DNA of 64,000 nucleotides from Kalaharituber pfeilii (GCA_015179045.1 WHUZ01000041.1:471358-535357); one strand, 5' to 3'; shown: positions 31,440 to 42,071, counted from the stretch's first letter. Program-made: numbers and translations. The notes: generated by a model from the sequence alone, not told the origin.

Positions 31440-31970
31440 AAAGAAATTGGACAAATGCAAATCGAGCGTGCAAATGCATGATAGCGCAAAGGAAACGCAT
31501 GCACTCCCTCCATCGAGTGCGTGAAGTCAAAGTCGGTTGAACTACATGGAAGGTCTGGTGTGATGACGGCTCAACAGCATCCACTGTTTCGCATGGGTAC
31601 CGGTATCTAGAGCTGGCGGAACGAAGTCTCAAGGGCGGCCTCAATAATCAAATGTCAAGAAAAGAGTCTTCAATTGTCTTGTCTGTATGTGTCCATATCT
31701 GTCCATCTGTATATCTCCGTGTATGTCTGTATCCATGTATGTTGCTGCTTGCTTGTATCCATGTCCCTCCACATAGTCCTATCTACGTACAATTTATAGA
31801 CCACCTTCGCCTTCCAACTGAGCCTATACATACATATCTCGCTTCTTAATCATAATTTTCTTCCTTATCCTACGCATGTATCATCATATGGCCCTACCGC
31901 TGAGTACCGCTCCGGCCCGTGTATGGCCTTATTCTTTCCATCGGTACCGTGGTTACCACCACACTGGCTA
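31440..31970. other. No recognisable gene
   Basis: Contains a GTATGT/CCATCTGTAT-like low-complexity stretch near 31680-31760. No coding gene is supported. Confidence 0.35.
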
Positions 31971-31980
31971 CCTGCTATAC

Positions 31981-32015
31981 TTTTTTTTTTTTTTATTCAC
32001 GTAACCACGCATACA
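31981..32015 (-). mobile_element. Possible micro-retroposon, diverged tail B
   Basis: Fourteen T followed by ATTCACGTAACCACGCATAC, a diverged and very short B-tail end. The flanks GGCTACCTGC (31966-31975) and GGCTACCAGC (32016-32025) may be an imperfect TSD, but an extra TATAC sits between the left copy and the T-run. Confidence 0.5.
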
Positions 32016-32029
32016 GGCTACCAGCCTAC

Positions 32030-32410
32030 GAGCTGGCTCGGCTCGTGCCGCTCACTAACATTGAGGAGGGTCTGAGAGCATTGTTTGTCAATCAGCATAA
32101 CCTCCATTAGTAAGCAAGTACCTTGAACGATACGTATAAATGATACGTAGATACACAAAGACCCTACCAATGCGTGCATAATTATTTTGCAAGTGGTGTT
32201 TACTCCTGCATACTTATAATAGTAATACTATACTCAGCAATGTAAGCAAGCAATACTACAACTATGCTAGCCTAAAATACACGGTAAAAAAAGTATATTT
32301 TGGACATATTATAAAGACATTAATTTCCTCCGCTTTGAAAAACATATAATCGGCTCTCCAAGTACAACTGTCTCGCCGTAAATGCTATATTGTCAAAAAG
32401 AATGTCAATA
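32030..32410. other. No recognisable gene
   Basis: AT-rich sequence without motifs or repeats that I can identify. Confidence 0.35.
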
Positions 32411-32422
32411 ACTAGCTTTTCG

Positions 32423-33186
32423 AACCGGAGACCTAAGGAGGGTGGTAGATGAAATCGCAGAAAGAAGGAGAAGGGGGGGGGACGTCAAGCTGATGTGGGT
32501 CAAGGCACACATTGGTGTCGCCGGCAACGAGGCGGCGGACGTCGAAGCAAAGAAGGCGGCGGACAGGATAGGGAGGTCGGTGGTGACAGAAGGAGGGCTG
32601 CGGCAGAAGTGGAAGCGACTGCGCGTGGCGGAAAGAAAAGAAAGGGGGTACGGGGGGCGCAGTGATGGAGTGGAGAAGGGGGGCCGCAACGGCGTTCACG
32701 AGGTTGAGAACGGGAAAGGGGATGGGGAAGGAGTGGGAAATAAGGATCGGGAAAGCGATGGAGGGGAGTGTATGTGGATGCGGGAAAAGGCAAACGGCGG
32801 ACCACCTGGCGTTCGGGTGTGAGGAGGTAGAGTACCTGGAAGGATGGGGAAGGTGGGAGGATATTGACGACAAGAAATGGATGGTGGAACAGGAGAATGG
32901 GGAGATGGTGAATGCGCTGGGAGAGTTTTTTGGTTCGCTGAAGGTGTAGGGGGAGGGGGCGAATTTCCGTTTGGTAGTAGGTGGCGGGGGAAGAAAGACG
33001 TAGCTATTTTTAAGTGCCTCGGGGAAGTGGGGCGGGGAGGGGTTGATGTTTTCGTTTGTAGAGATGGCGGTGGAAGATTTAGGTAGATAAGCCTGCCTCC
33101 GGGCTTTGAGGGTCTAGACCCAGGGGCCCTGCCATGGCGAATAGCTACAAGCGGGGTCACGTGAAATTAAAAAAAAAAAAAAAAAA
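32423..33186 (+). mobile_element. 5'-truncated LINE of the tail-B family
   Basis: It encodes an RNase H end (DVKLMWVKAHIGVAGNEAADVEAKKAAD). After a frame change near 32650 it continues with AFTRLRTGKGM and a zinc motif CGCGKRQTADHLAFGC, stopping at about 32949. A 230-nt 3'UTR ends with the B tail and poly(A). The 12-bp TSD ACTAGCTTTTCG lies at 32411-32422 and 33187-33198. This links the B tail to a LINE ORF2 distinct from the tail-A LINEs, whose zinc motif is CRWCG. Confidence 0.9.
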
Positions 33187-33283
33187 ACTAGCTTTTCGCC
33201 TATCATCCTTCTAATCTCCTACACTCAGACTAGTATGCTTACACTAAAACGGTATACCTGTACTCTATCTATTGCTTAGCAGT

Positions 33284-33808
33284 TTTTTTTTTTTTTTTTT
33301 TTTTTTTATATCATTACTCTTTTTTTTTTTTTTTTTTATTTCATTACTCGCGTGCCGCCCTATGGGCTATGGCGAGGGTTTTATGGAAAGAAAAGAAAAT
33401 AAACTAACGAACACAAACTGTCTTACCTACATGTATTCCCCGAGGTGTACATTCGTGGTTCGGGTGGAGAGAGAGATGAACCGAGCCTGCCTATATCCTT
33501 CCTCTGTCCGGCTCGTATATCATATCATTACTCGCTTGCCGCCCTGGGGGCTATGGCGAGGGTTTATTACAAACAAAAACCAAAAAAGTCAGATAGCTAC
33601 ATGTATTGCCCGCGGAATCCATACATCATGCGGGTGGAGAGTCCACACTGAGAGTCGTGTGCCGGGACCTGTCTACTTCCTCCCTCTATCCGGCTCGTAC
33701 ATGCACGTCCGCAACCACCTTCCTCCGAGCTTAACTCTGCCGATTTCCATCTTTGTCTCCAAGTATGCCACCACGGAGCTCGTCTTCTTGCCTTCTTCCT
33801 CCAAGAGT
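33284..33808 (-). mobile_element. Gag-only retroposon 3' end (tail A), split in its tail
   Basis: Minus strand: gag C-terminal domain (VAYLETKMEIG-like, RLGGRWLRTC-like), 3'UTR, A tail and poly(A). The TSD is GCTTAGCAGT at 33274-33283 and GTTTAGCAGT at 33809-33818. A 202-bp relative is inserted within its tail at 33320-33521. It replaced the last codons of the ankyrin gene. Confidence 0.82.
33320..33521 (-). mobile_element. Retroposon inserted in another retroposon's tail
   Basis: A 3'UTR with A tail and poly(A). The 12-bp TSD ATATCATTACTC (33308-33319 and 33522-33533) is itself the end of the A tail, so the target was the tail of the older copy and the strand orientation is the same. Confidence 0.9.
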
Positions 33809-34459
33809 GTTTAGCAGTCTCACAACACCCTTGTGCCTATTTTTCGGTGCCAGTGGCAGTGGGGTCCGGCCAGAGTTGTCCTTTGCATTGACGTCGCCAT
33901 CCTTGTGCTCAAGAAGCAGGCGCACAACAGCCTCGTGTCCTCTTACAGCTGCCCGGGATAGTGGGGCCCGGTCAGAGTTGTCCTTTGCATTGACGTCGCC
34001 ATCCTTGTGCTCAAGAAGCAGGCGCACAACAGCCTCGTGTCCTCTTACAGCTGCCAGGGATAGTGGGGTCTGGTCATAGTTGTCCGTTGCATTGATGTCG
34101 ACATCCTTGCGCTCAAGAAGCAGCCGCACAACAGCCTCGTGCCCCCTTTCAGCTGCCCAGGATAGTGGGGTCAGGCCATTGCAGTCCTTTGCATTGATGT
34201 TTACATTCTTGTGCTCAAGAAGCAGCCGTATAACAGCCTCGTGTCCTCTTACAGCTGCCAGGGATAGTGGGGCCCGGTCAGCGTTGTCCTTTGCATTGAT
34301 GTCGACATCCTTGCACTCAAGAAGCAGCCGCACAAGAGCCTCGTGCCCCCTTTAAGCTGCGCAGGATAGCGGGGTCCAGCCATCGGAGTCCTTTCTCTTA
34401 TAAAGAGAAATATACTTAGCGCATATCCAATAATCTTTTCGTAATTCTTCAACAACAGA

Positions 34460-35018
34460 AAACATAATTATTAATCTGTGGGTGGACTTTCTATTGTATC
34501 TGTTCTAGCCTGCCCAGGAACCAATCGGTTCGCGAACAGACCAGTCTGCCCGCGAACATAGTCTGCCGGTGAATACTCAGCCTGGTGAGGAACACGCATG
34601 TACCTATTCGTACCTATATGTATGCATATATTCACCTATGGCATGGGGTAATAATACGCTATTCTAACTATCTATGAAATCACTTGTAGAAGCTTATAGA
34701 ATATATGAGAAGAAGTAGTGATTGTTGTATAGTTATATGAGATTTGATAGATATGAGCTCATAATACTGGGTGCAAAACGTTAACCTACATCATTTTCAC
34801 TCTCTTATACCTCAAAACACTGGCTTACATCACACACCACCATGTACTCTACACTCAGACTTTATCTTAGACTAGTCTTGGAATCTGGTCTTAGACTATA
34901 CTATTCCCATGCCTAGCTAGGACTATGGATATTGATGCTCAGATTTGTCTTTATTTAACGTCTCCGATATTACAAATTAATGATGCCTGACTATCGCAAC
35001 ATGTGTTTTTTCAGCAGC
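34460..35018. other. No recognisable gene
   Basis: AT-rich DNA upstream of the ankyrin relic, with no coding or repeat signal. Confidence 0.35.
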
Positions 35019-35599
35019 TAGGGGGTACGGCGGCTGGGTGGAACAAAGGATTAAAAGTCAAAATTGTATTGCAACAACTTATGAAACTACAAAAATGAAA
35101 AGGAGAAATGAGTACAGCCAACTACTAATACTTCTTCTTATTCTAATATGACAAAAGTTAAGCTTGAAACTTAAGCACTGCTACGGAAAAGGCTCTGTTC
35201 ATATAAACACCAAGTCAGGAGATCTATATCACATGATATATATCAACATGTTGATATAGCCTTAAGTACGGAATTGTTACCTGAATATTCAAATACTAGT
35301 AAGAGTAATCAAATCTTACTTGAACTTAAATTAGTATTAATAGACTTTATATTAGATATATCTCCTCGTTCTAATCTTTTAGAGTCTATCAATAATAATA
35401 TTCAGTTAGGAGACTCTATTAGTATGTTATAAAAATTTTCTACTATATAAATAAAAAAAGATTTTAATTATTAAATTATAGATTAATTATTATTTATAAA
35501 TTTTTAAATTTTTTTTAATTAATTATATTGTTAGACTACTTACTTTTTATTTTTTATTTTTATATTTTTATTTTTATATTTTTTTTTTATGTAGATGTC

Positions 35600-36240
35600 T
35601 AGATATTTTTTTGCAAGCTTTTGCTCTAATTTTTTTTTTTTTTAATAGTTATGGAATAGCTAAGGAAGAGTGATAAGAGAATTATGAGTTTAATTTTTTT
35701 TTTCTATATCCACATATTTTTCTTTCATATTATTGCTGTACTATTTATAAATTTTGATAATTTTATTATATTATTAGACTACCAGCTTTTTATTTTTATG
35801 TTTTTTTTTTTTCTGCAGATGTCAGGTTTTTTTATTACAAGTTTTTGCTCTGGTTTTTTTTTTTTTTTTTTTTTTTCTTATTTTTTTTAATGGTTTTCTC
35901 AATTTTCTATAGTAGGTGTTACGGGTTCACCGCGACCGTAGTGTGGGCGGCCGGTGGAGCGCGTGAAAAGCAAAAAATGCAAGCGCAGACGAAATGCGCA
36001 TATGCGACGTAAGCGACATGCGACAGCCGGAAAGGCGCCGCAGTTGCATAATGAGTACTATATGAGCTACGCAGAGGACTAGCGAGTATCGCTAGTCAAG
36101 TGTCTTTTTGACCTGGCGGACGGTAACTTTCTGCGTTTACCACCTCCGTAACAGTAGGTTATAGAACAGCTAAAGGAGAGTGATAAGAGAGTCATGAGTT
36201 TAAAATTTTCTTTTATATTTACTTATTTTTCCTTTATATT
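35600..36240. repeat. Diverged tandem duplication of an AT-rich block
   Basis: TTGCTCTAATTTTT (about 35617) and TTGCTCTGGTTTTT (about 35847) are each followed by T-runs and then by GAGTGATAAGAGARTYATGA (about 35665 and about 36173). A solo LTR sits in the second copy. Confidence 0.6.
35917..36153 (+). mobile_element. Solo LTR (short-LTR family, copy 2)
   Basis: TGTTACGGGTTCACCGC...CCTCCGTAACA, 237 bp, with a perfect 5-bp TSD GTAGG at 35912-35916 and 36154-36158. Confidence 0.9.
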
Positions 36241-36499
36241 ATTACTGTACTGGTAGACAGTACCGTAATTATACTGCTACAATAAATGTTAGTGCCAGTG
36301 CATGTAGTATAGGTACTTCATATATTGTCAGGCCACTGGCAAGCCCTGCATATTATGCTAAGACCTTCTATAGAGTGCCCTTGTTAGTTCCAACACCAAG
36401 GGCTCATCTCCACAACTCTGCCTTGTGTTCTGCAGTACCTCCTCTTCTTATTCAATATAACTTCACCATATTTCAGAAAACGGCCACCAGGATTTTACA

Positions 36500-36725
36500 A
36501 TACTCATTCGATAATACGCATCCACCCACATTATATATATTCGATAATACGCTCCTACCCACATTATATGCATTCGATAATATGCTTCCACCCATATTAC
36601 ACACATTCGATAACATACTCTCACCCATATTATACGCATTTGATAATACACTTCCACCTACATTATACGCATTCGATAACATGCTCCCACCCATATTATA
36701 CACATTCGATAACACACTCTAACAA
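36500..36725. repeat. 33-bp minisatellite, CATTCGATAAT units
   Basis: About seven copies of a 33-bp unit around CATTCGATAATACGC and CCCACATTATA. All frames stay open, giving an 11-residue repeat such as LSNAYNVGGSV on the minus strand. Confidence 0.85.
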
Positions 36726-36799
36726 CACCTGCATTCAAGCATGCTTTCATCTGCATTCTTATACCACCCCTGCACCAGTTCCATATAATGCCCTATACT

Positions 36800-37460
36800 G
36801 TCCACCTTCTAGGATACTGACTAAGGTCTGCTGTTTAATACCCGAGCCCCAGTTTGACAACCCCTCTCCTTCCCTTCCATATTCAAGAATACTCTCCTCC
36901 CGCTTCCCTTTCCATGTTCAAAAATACTCCCCCCCTCCTCTTCCCTTCCATATTCAAGAATACCCCTCCCATTCTAGAACACCCTTTCCCCTCCCATTAC
37001 ACCTTCTCTACTCATTCAAAAACCGCCCCCCTCCATATTTGAGAACCCCCACCCCCCCTTCCATATTGCTCCAACAGCTTCCTTTCTACTCTCCATGCTG
37101 CAACTCCAGTAGCTTTTGCTCCCTCCTCCATGCTCCCTCCTCCATGCTTCCTTTTCCATGCTCCCTCCATGCTCCCTCCTGCTCTGATATCTTCTCCTGC
37201 TGCTGATATCTTCTCCTGATTGTTTCTACTTCTTCTAATCCTGCTACTATGAACAATTTGGTTTATAAATATTCTGTGCATTAGCTTTTATATTTATACT
37301 AGTATCTTAGTTGCTTGTGCATTAGCCTAGCAACTTTGAGCTAAATAATATTGATAGTATGTTTGGTCAAAAGAAGTATGAAATGAAAAGGAGGCAGTTT
37401 TAGCTGTAGTTAAAGAGAGGGGAGAGGGGAGTTTGAAAACTGCAGTTGATTGAAAATGGG
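36800..37460. other. C/T-rich low-complexity block
   Basis: Repeated CCTCCC, TTCCATATTCAAGAATAC and CTCCATGCT motifs. No gene is supported. Confidence 0.5.
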
Positions 37461-37469
37461 AGAGGTTGC

Positions 37470-38870
37470 TGCTGCAGAGGAGGCTGCTTCCCGAGGTTGC
37501 TTGCAGAGAGGTTGCCTTCGGAGAGACTACTGCTATGGGAGAAACCACTGCTGTGGGAGAGGTTGCCTCCTGAGAGACTACTGCTGTAGGAGAAGTTACC
37601 TCCGAAGAGACCACTGCTGTATGAGAGGTTGCCTCCAGAGAGACCACTGCTGTGTGAGAGGTTGCCTCCGGAGAGACCACTGCTGTGGGAGAGGTTACCT
37701 CCGAAGAGACCACTGCTGTGGGAGAGGTTGCCTCCAGAGAGACTGCTGCTGTAAGAGAGGTTGCTTTCGGAGAGACCACTGCTGTCTACTGCTGTGGGAG
37801 AGGTTGCCCCTGGAGAAACTATTGCTGTGGGAGAGGTTGCCCCTAAAGAGACCACTGCTATAGAAGAAGTTGCCCCCCCTACTATAGGAGAGGTTTTCGG
37901 GGGGGAGGTTGCTTCCGGAGAGGCCGCTGCTGTGGGAGAGGTTGCCTCCAGAGAGACTGCTGCTGGCGGAGAGGTTGCCTGTAGATGTTACGGGCGTGAG
38001 GGGCTCTGGCTCCGGTGGGCGCTGGACGGCACCGGATGTTACGGCTACGGTGGGGCGAATACGGCGGGCCGGGATGGCTACGGAAGTGTGAATACGGCGG
38101 ACCGGAAGGGCAGCTACTCGGCGGGGAGCACGCAGCGGAGCGGAGCGATTCACGGGCGTATTGAGGGAACGATAGGTTCAGAGTTATAGAGAAACTTAGG
38201 ACACCGCTAGTGTCTTGATTCTTTTAACTATGCTATCGCCAGCCGGCGCTTATATAGACTTCAGCGCAGCCATACATGAGTAGTCAACAAATGAATAATT
38301 GGCTGGCCCCGCGGCGATTCCTTATCAATGCCAATACCGTGGTAATAGGCACACGTAACGAAAACATGCAAAAATAGTACGGGACAAAGATAACGAATGT
38401 ACTAATGCATGTGCGTATATAAATAAAGCTTCCGTAACTCGAGTGTATGCATCAAGCTGCATTCCGGATGACACACCCTTCCGTAGTACTGCCCTATCTA
38501 AACGATGCGAGAATCAACAGCCAAGCCTAACGGGTGATCAGTCCGGTCAATCAGCATTGGTCTTATGTTCGATTGCAGGGTCAGCGTTATCCCCTTGGCG
38601 GGTAAGTCTTCACCTTTAGCCGTGGCAGCTAATTAGTAGTGGAACCCTTGCCCCTTGCCACAGTGGTAGGCAAGTTTCCACCTTAGCCGTAACAGTAGAG
38701 AGACTGCTGCTGTGGGAGAGGTTGCCTCCAGAGAAACCGCTGTTGTGGGAGAGGTTGCCTCCGGAGAGACTGCTGCTGGCAGAGAGGTTGCCTGTGGAGA
38801 GACTGCTATTGGCGGAGAGGTTGCCTGCAGAGAAACTGCTATGGTGGGAGTCGTTGCTGCTGCCGGAGGT
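37470..38870. repeat. 33-bp minisatellite, split by a solo LTR
   Basis: Units of GAGAGGTTGCCTCCGGAGAG, then ACCACTGCTGTGG, occupy 37470-37985 and resume at 38695-38870. On the minus strand they encode the 11-residue repeat VVSLEATSHTA. Adjacent units are about 85-95% alike. Confidence 0.88.
37986..38694 (+). mobile_element. Solo LTR, 709 bp (long-LTR family)
   Basis: TGTTACGGGCGTGAGG...CTTAGCCGTAACA with the 5-bp TSD GTAGA at 37981-37985 and 38695-38699. Its first about 70 bp match the LTR of the subtelomeric chromovirus at 58211, so the two belong to one family. Confidence 0.88.
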
Positions 38871-38879
38871 GGAGCAAGT

Positions 38880-38945
38880 AGTCGAGGTCAAGGTGGAGGT
38901 GCAGATGCAGGTACAGGTGCAGGTGCAGGTGCAGGTAGAGGTGGA
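38880..38945. repeat. GGTGCA hexanucleotide repeat
   Basis: About seven near-perfect GGTGCA/GGTRSA units follow the 33-bp array. Confidence 0.75.
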
Positions 38946-39825
38946 GGAGGTAGATTGGGGGGGGGTGAATGGGGCCAACAATGGGTTCAAGGTTTTTTTT
39001 TTTTTAGCTTGTTTGAACTGACCTACGTCTTAGTGAAGTGGAAATGCTGTGGTCTCCAGTGATGGAGGTAACCAAAAGTGACATGGAGAGGTGTAGAATT
39101 GAGGGCCCCAGTTCGATTCTCACATCAAGCTGGAGAAAGAGGGTTGTCCGGCATCTTTATGAGATGGACTATAATGCTCCGGTTCCAGCTATGATCTCTT
39201 GTGAGATAGATTCTTTCTGTAAATTCTTACGAATTAGAAATTCTAATGATGAACAATTGGGAGCTAGAACCGGGGTAACTCATTTTATTTTCTCTTTTTT
39301 TTTCACTTAAATAGCTGCTGTAGATATTGCTGTCGCAATAGATGTCGCAGTTGTAAGTTGCAAGCTGCATAGATGTTGCAGGCACAATAAGTGTGACTGC
39401 CATAATAAGTGTCACTGCGACAGAATACTGTCACTGCCATAGAATACTGTCGCTGCTGCAGAATGCTGCCGCCAAAGAATATTTGTTGTGGCCACACATT
39501 GTGAGTCGCTGCTACTGAATAAATATTGATTGTTACTATAGCAGAATGAATGTTACTGTCTATAATCCTACCACAATGGCTACAGTTACAGCATAGGTAT
39601 ATATGTTTGTTCATTGAGTTAGCTATTTATTTATTTATTTGCAGCCTAGTATGTGTACTTTGGTATTACAATTTTTGTATTCGAGCATTGGAGGTAGTGT
39701 ATGTGGATTTTTCCTATGTGGATTCTCAAATTCTGATTTTCATTTTTGTAGTTTCGTACGGTAAGTCGTTGCAACGCAATTTTGACTTTTGATCCTTTGT
39801 CCCACCCAGCCGCCATATAGGGGGT

Positions 39826-40330
39826 CTTGGCAGGTTACGAGACTGGGGTCTTGGCATGAGACTAACTTTACCCACGCTATCCACCCCTATGGTAGTGCAA
39901 CCAGACTAATATCCACCCATATATGATAGCCACCCATACATGATATCCACCTATACATGATCATATCCACCAGCCGCGGCACCTACCCATCGACACATCC
40001 ATTACCTTAGTCTCGCGATCGAACTTACATCTACACTGTATATACAGTAATACAACATCCGTGCCAGTCATTCGCAGTCATTCGCGCAATCATTCACTCA
40101 ACCGATCTCCTCTATACCCACTTGCCTCTATACGCATCTATATATCCATCACCAGATTCAATTCCACTTTTAGATTCTATTCATATTCACCCTATATCGA
40201 ATACATATTCGACACCTTATTCGAACACATATTCGATACACATTTCGACCACATATTCGACGGCACCTCCAGTCCTATATTCAGCATCTTATCTGCCTTC
40301 CTATTCAGCTTCTATCCTCTCCATATTCAA
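39826..40330. other. No recognisable gene
   Basis: Contains ATATTCGACAC/TATTCGA-rich low-complexity sequence at 40190-40270. No gene is supported. Confidence 0.4.
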
Positions 40331-40335
40331 TACCA

Positions 40336-40396
40336 TATCTCCCCAATCTTCGGTCCCCAATCTTCGGTCCCCAATCTTCGGTCCCCAATCCTCGGC
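40336..40396. repeat. 14-bp tandem repeat CCCCAATCTTCGGT
   Basis: Four head-to-tail copies; the last is CCCCAATCCTCGGC. Confidence 0.9.
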
Positions 40397-40575
40397 CCCA
40401 TTGCGATACGATAGAGTGCTAGGTGCCGATACTGCTCTCTATTTCTTCTTCTATTACTATTCTACATACTACTGCTGCTATACTCGTACTGGAAACCGCA
40501 CCTTGTACTGGTTTACCATGCTCTGTATCTAGCTAGCATACTCGTATTGGTTGCCGTACTACCATGTACTGGTTT

Positions 40576-41856
40576 TTTTTTTTTTTTTTTTTTATTTTCA
40601 CATAACCCCGCTTGCAGCTGTTCGCCATGGCAGGGTCCCTGGACCGAGGTCCTTATGGCCCGGAGACAGGCACCTAAAAACAAACAACAACTCACTATAT
40701 ACACCGACATTCAAAAGGGAATAGAGGAAATAAAACCCATGAGACAACCCGCTATGCCGTCAAGTCCATTTCCTCCACCTCCCTCCCCTTCCCCTTTCTG
40801 TCCACCTTTGAATTTCTATCCCAGTCATACAGGCACGAATCGTACCACTTGCCTGACAACCTTACCTTCGCTGGTGTTTGGCTATCCGATTCCACCTCCC
40901 CCTCCAGGTAGATGACAACCGAGCTAGCCTTCTTTCCCTCCCTCCTCTCTTTCTTCACCAACCATCTTGCCGCAACAATCTTTCCCAACCATGGGTTCGC
41001 ATTCTCCATCCAATCTCTTACTTTCCCGAGTTTCTTTGTCACCGCAATTCCATGTACTACGATCGCACGACCGGATTGCCTTTCCTTTGGGATTGGCTTC
41101 GGAGATGGTGCTGGAGATGGTTTCTTGGACATTTTCTGCTTGGGAGGACTGGTACTCTGCCCCCTTTCACTTTTTTGGACTGGAAAGCAGTGGACTTTGT
41201 TCGGCTTTTGGGTGGTGCCACCGGAGGTCGGTCAGAATTGTCCCCTTCCGGGGGTGTGCTTGGCGGGATGTTCTGGGAGACAACTGCTGCATATGACAGC
41301 TTTGGTGGTTTCTCCGGGTCAGTTTGTGATTCCCCTTCCTTTGAGGGTTTCCTCAGGTGCATATTATGTGCATGATTCCGTCTCCACCGCTAGTGCAAGA
41401 GCAGCAATGACGTGATGCACACTCCTGATTTCACACAGGAACCTGTCTGTTGGTTCAAAGTTTGGTCTTGTCTTCTGGTCTTTTATGCAAGCATGTATGT
41501 GTTCGATGACATCCCCCACGGCATCAAGCATATCGGACATATTGACTCCGCCGAGCCGATCTCCGATAGACTTGTACAGTGGGGCCTCGAGACGGGTACT
41601 CTTGGCCAGAGTTGTTTTGGCACCTACGGGCATGTTTTTTGGTGGTGTGCTGGCAACGGAGTAAGGAGCTGAAAATTTCCTCAAAACTTAACCCCAAGGG
41701 GGAAACTTGAGGAGTTGGGTTTTTTGGAATAAAAATTAGATCTAAAGACTCAGCGCACTGAGAGCTTTCGATCTATGTAGGTTTCGCTGGGGGGGCGCTG
41801 TGGTTGCGGAGTGGCTTCCGAGCGCTCGTCCTGTCGAAGTGGTTGTCGCTGTACTG
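40576..41856 (-). mobile_element. Gag-only retroposon, near full length, tail B
   Basis: 1281 bp. The perfect 14-bp TSD CCATGTACTGGTTT lies at 40562-40575 and 41857-41870. In element orientation it has a 5'UTR that shares the ACAACCACnTCnGGACGAG start with the copies at 49.8 and 56.0 kb, a gag-like gene, then a 3'UTR with the B tail and poly(A). It has no reverse transcriptase, so it must be mobilised in trans. Confidence 0.9.
40752..41684 (-). pseudogene. LINE ORF1-like (gag) protein, frameshifted
   Basis: Three overlapping minus-strand frames form one protein. The N-terminal helical part is at 41684-41364 (SMSD-like, DAVGDVIEHIHACIKDQKTR). The middle, with LSYAAVVSQ typical of LINE ORF1, is at 41362-41057. 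The conserved C-terminal domain is at 41132-40752 (IVVHGIAVTKKLGKVRDWME, ARWLVKKERREGKKASSVV, VRLSGKWYDSCLYDWDR). Two frame changes separate them. Related C-terminal domains occur at 14.8, 30.2 and 50.9 kb. It probably binds RNA, but that is inference. Confidence 0.75.
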
Positions 41857-42071
41857 CCATGTACTGGTTTACCGTGCTCTGTATCTAGCTAGCATACTCG
41901 TATTGGTTGCCGTACCCTGTACTGGTTTACCATGCTCTGTATCTAGGATACTCGTATTGGTTGCCGTACCCTGTACTGGTTTACCATGCTCTGTATCTAG
42001 CATACCCGTATTGGTTGCCGTACCCTGTACTGGTTTACTGTTCCTTGTATAGCATCGTGGTATCGAACAAT

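Larger units (their letters stand above)
33265..34456 (-). pseudogene. Ankyrin-repeat protein gene, broken
   Basis: At least five 33-34-residue ankyrin repeats (HEAVVRLLLEHKDGDVNAKD, TPLSLAAVRG and close variants) on the minus strand, preceded by VVEELRKDYWICAKYISLYK. Repeats are nearly identical at DNA level (102-bp units), so they were recently duplicated. An in-frame TAA lies at about 34355 in the first repeat (AA-stop-RGHEALV). At the 3' end the natural terminus VVRLLSNR-stop (33265-33267) was separated by a retroposon at 33284. No N-terminal partner domain is visible before 34460. Confidence 0.8.
35027..39817. mobile_element. 4.8-kb non-autonomous TIR element
   Basis: The left end (starting about ACGGCGGCTGGGTGGAACAA) and the reversed right end (TATGGCGGCTGGGTGGGACA) match over about 78 bp, with a 3-4-nt indel. 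The 8-bp duplication TAGGGGGT lies at 35019-35026 and 39818-39825. An 8-bp TSD suits hAT or KDZ-type elements more than MULEs, but the terminal bases do not settle it. No transposase is recognisable inside. Instead it holds AT-rich duplicated blocks, two 33-bp minisatellites and two solo LTRs. Confidence 0.8.
40500..42045. repeat. ~53-bp minisatellite split by a retroposon
   Basis: Units contain CTGTACTGGTTTACCATGCT and CTGTATCTAGCATACTCGTA. They lie at 40500-40575 and resume at 41857-42045, on either side of the gag-only element. Confidence 0.88.

Noticed and set aside
31440..31560. Right flank of the second MULE as a piece of another MULE gene (GVHAFPLRYHAFARSICI)
   Set aside because: Faint similarity to the region before the second catalytic Asp, but frames do not connect and chance cannot be excluded.
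32433..33160. Proline/serine-rich frames of 100-150 codons on the minus strand
   Set aside because: Antisense shadows of the G-rich tail-B LINE.
37450..37863. Cys/Arg/Gly-rich 137-codon plus-strand frame
   Set aside because: Out-of-frame translation of the 33-bp minisatellite.
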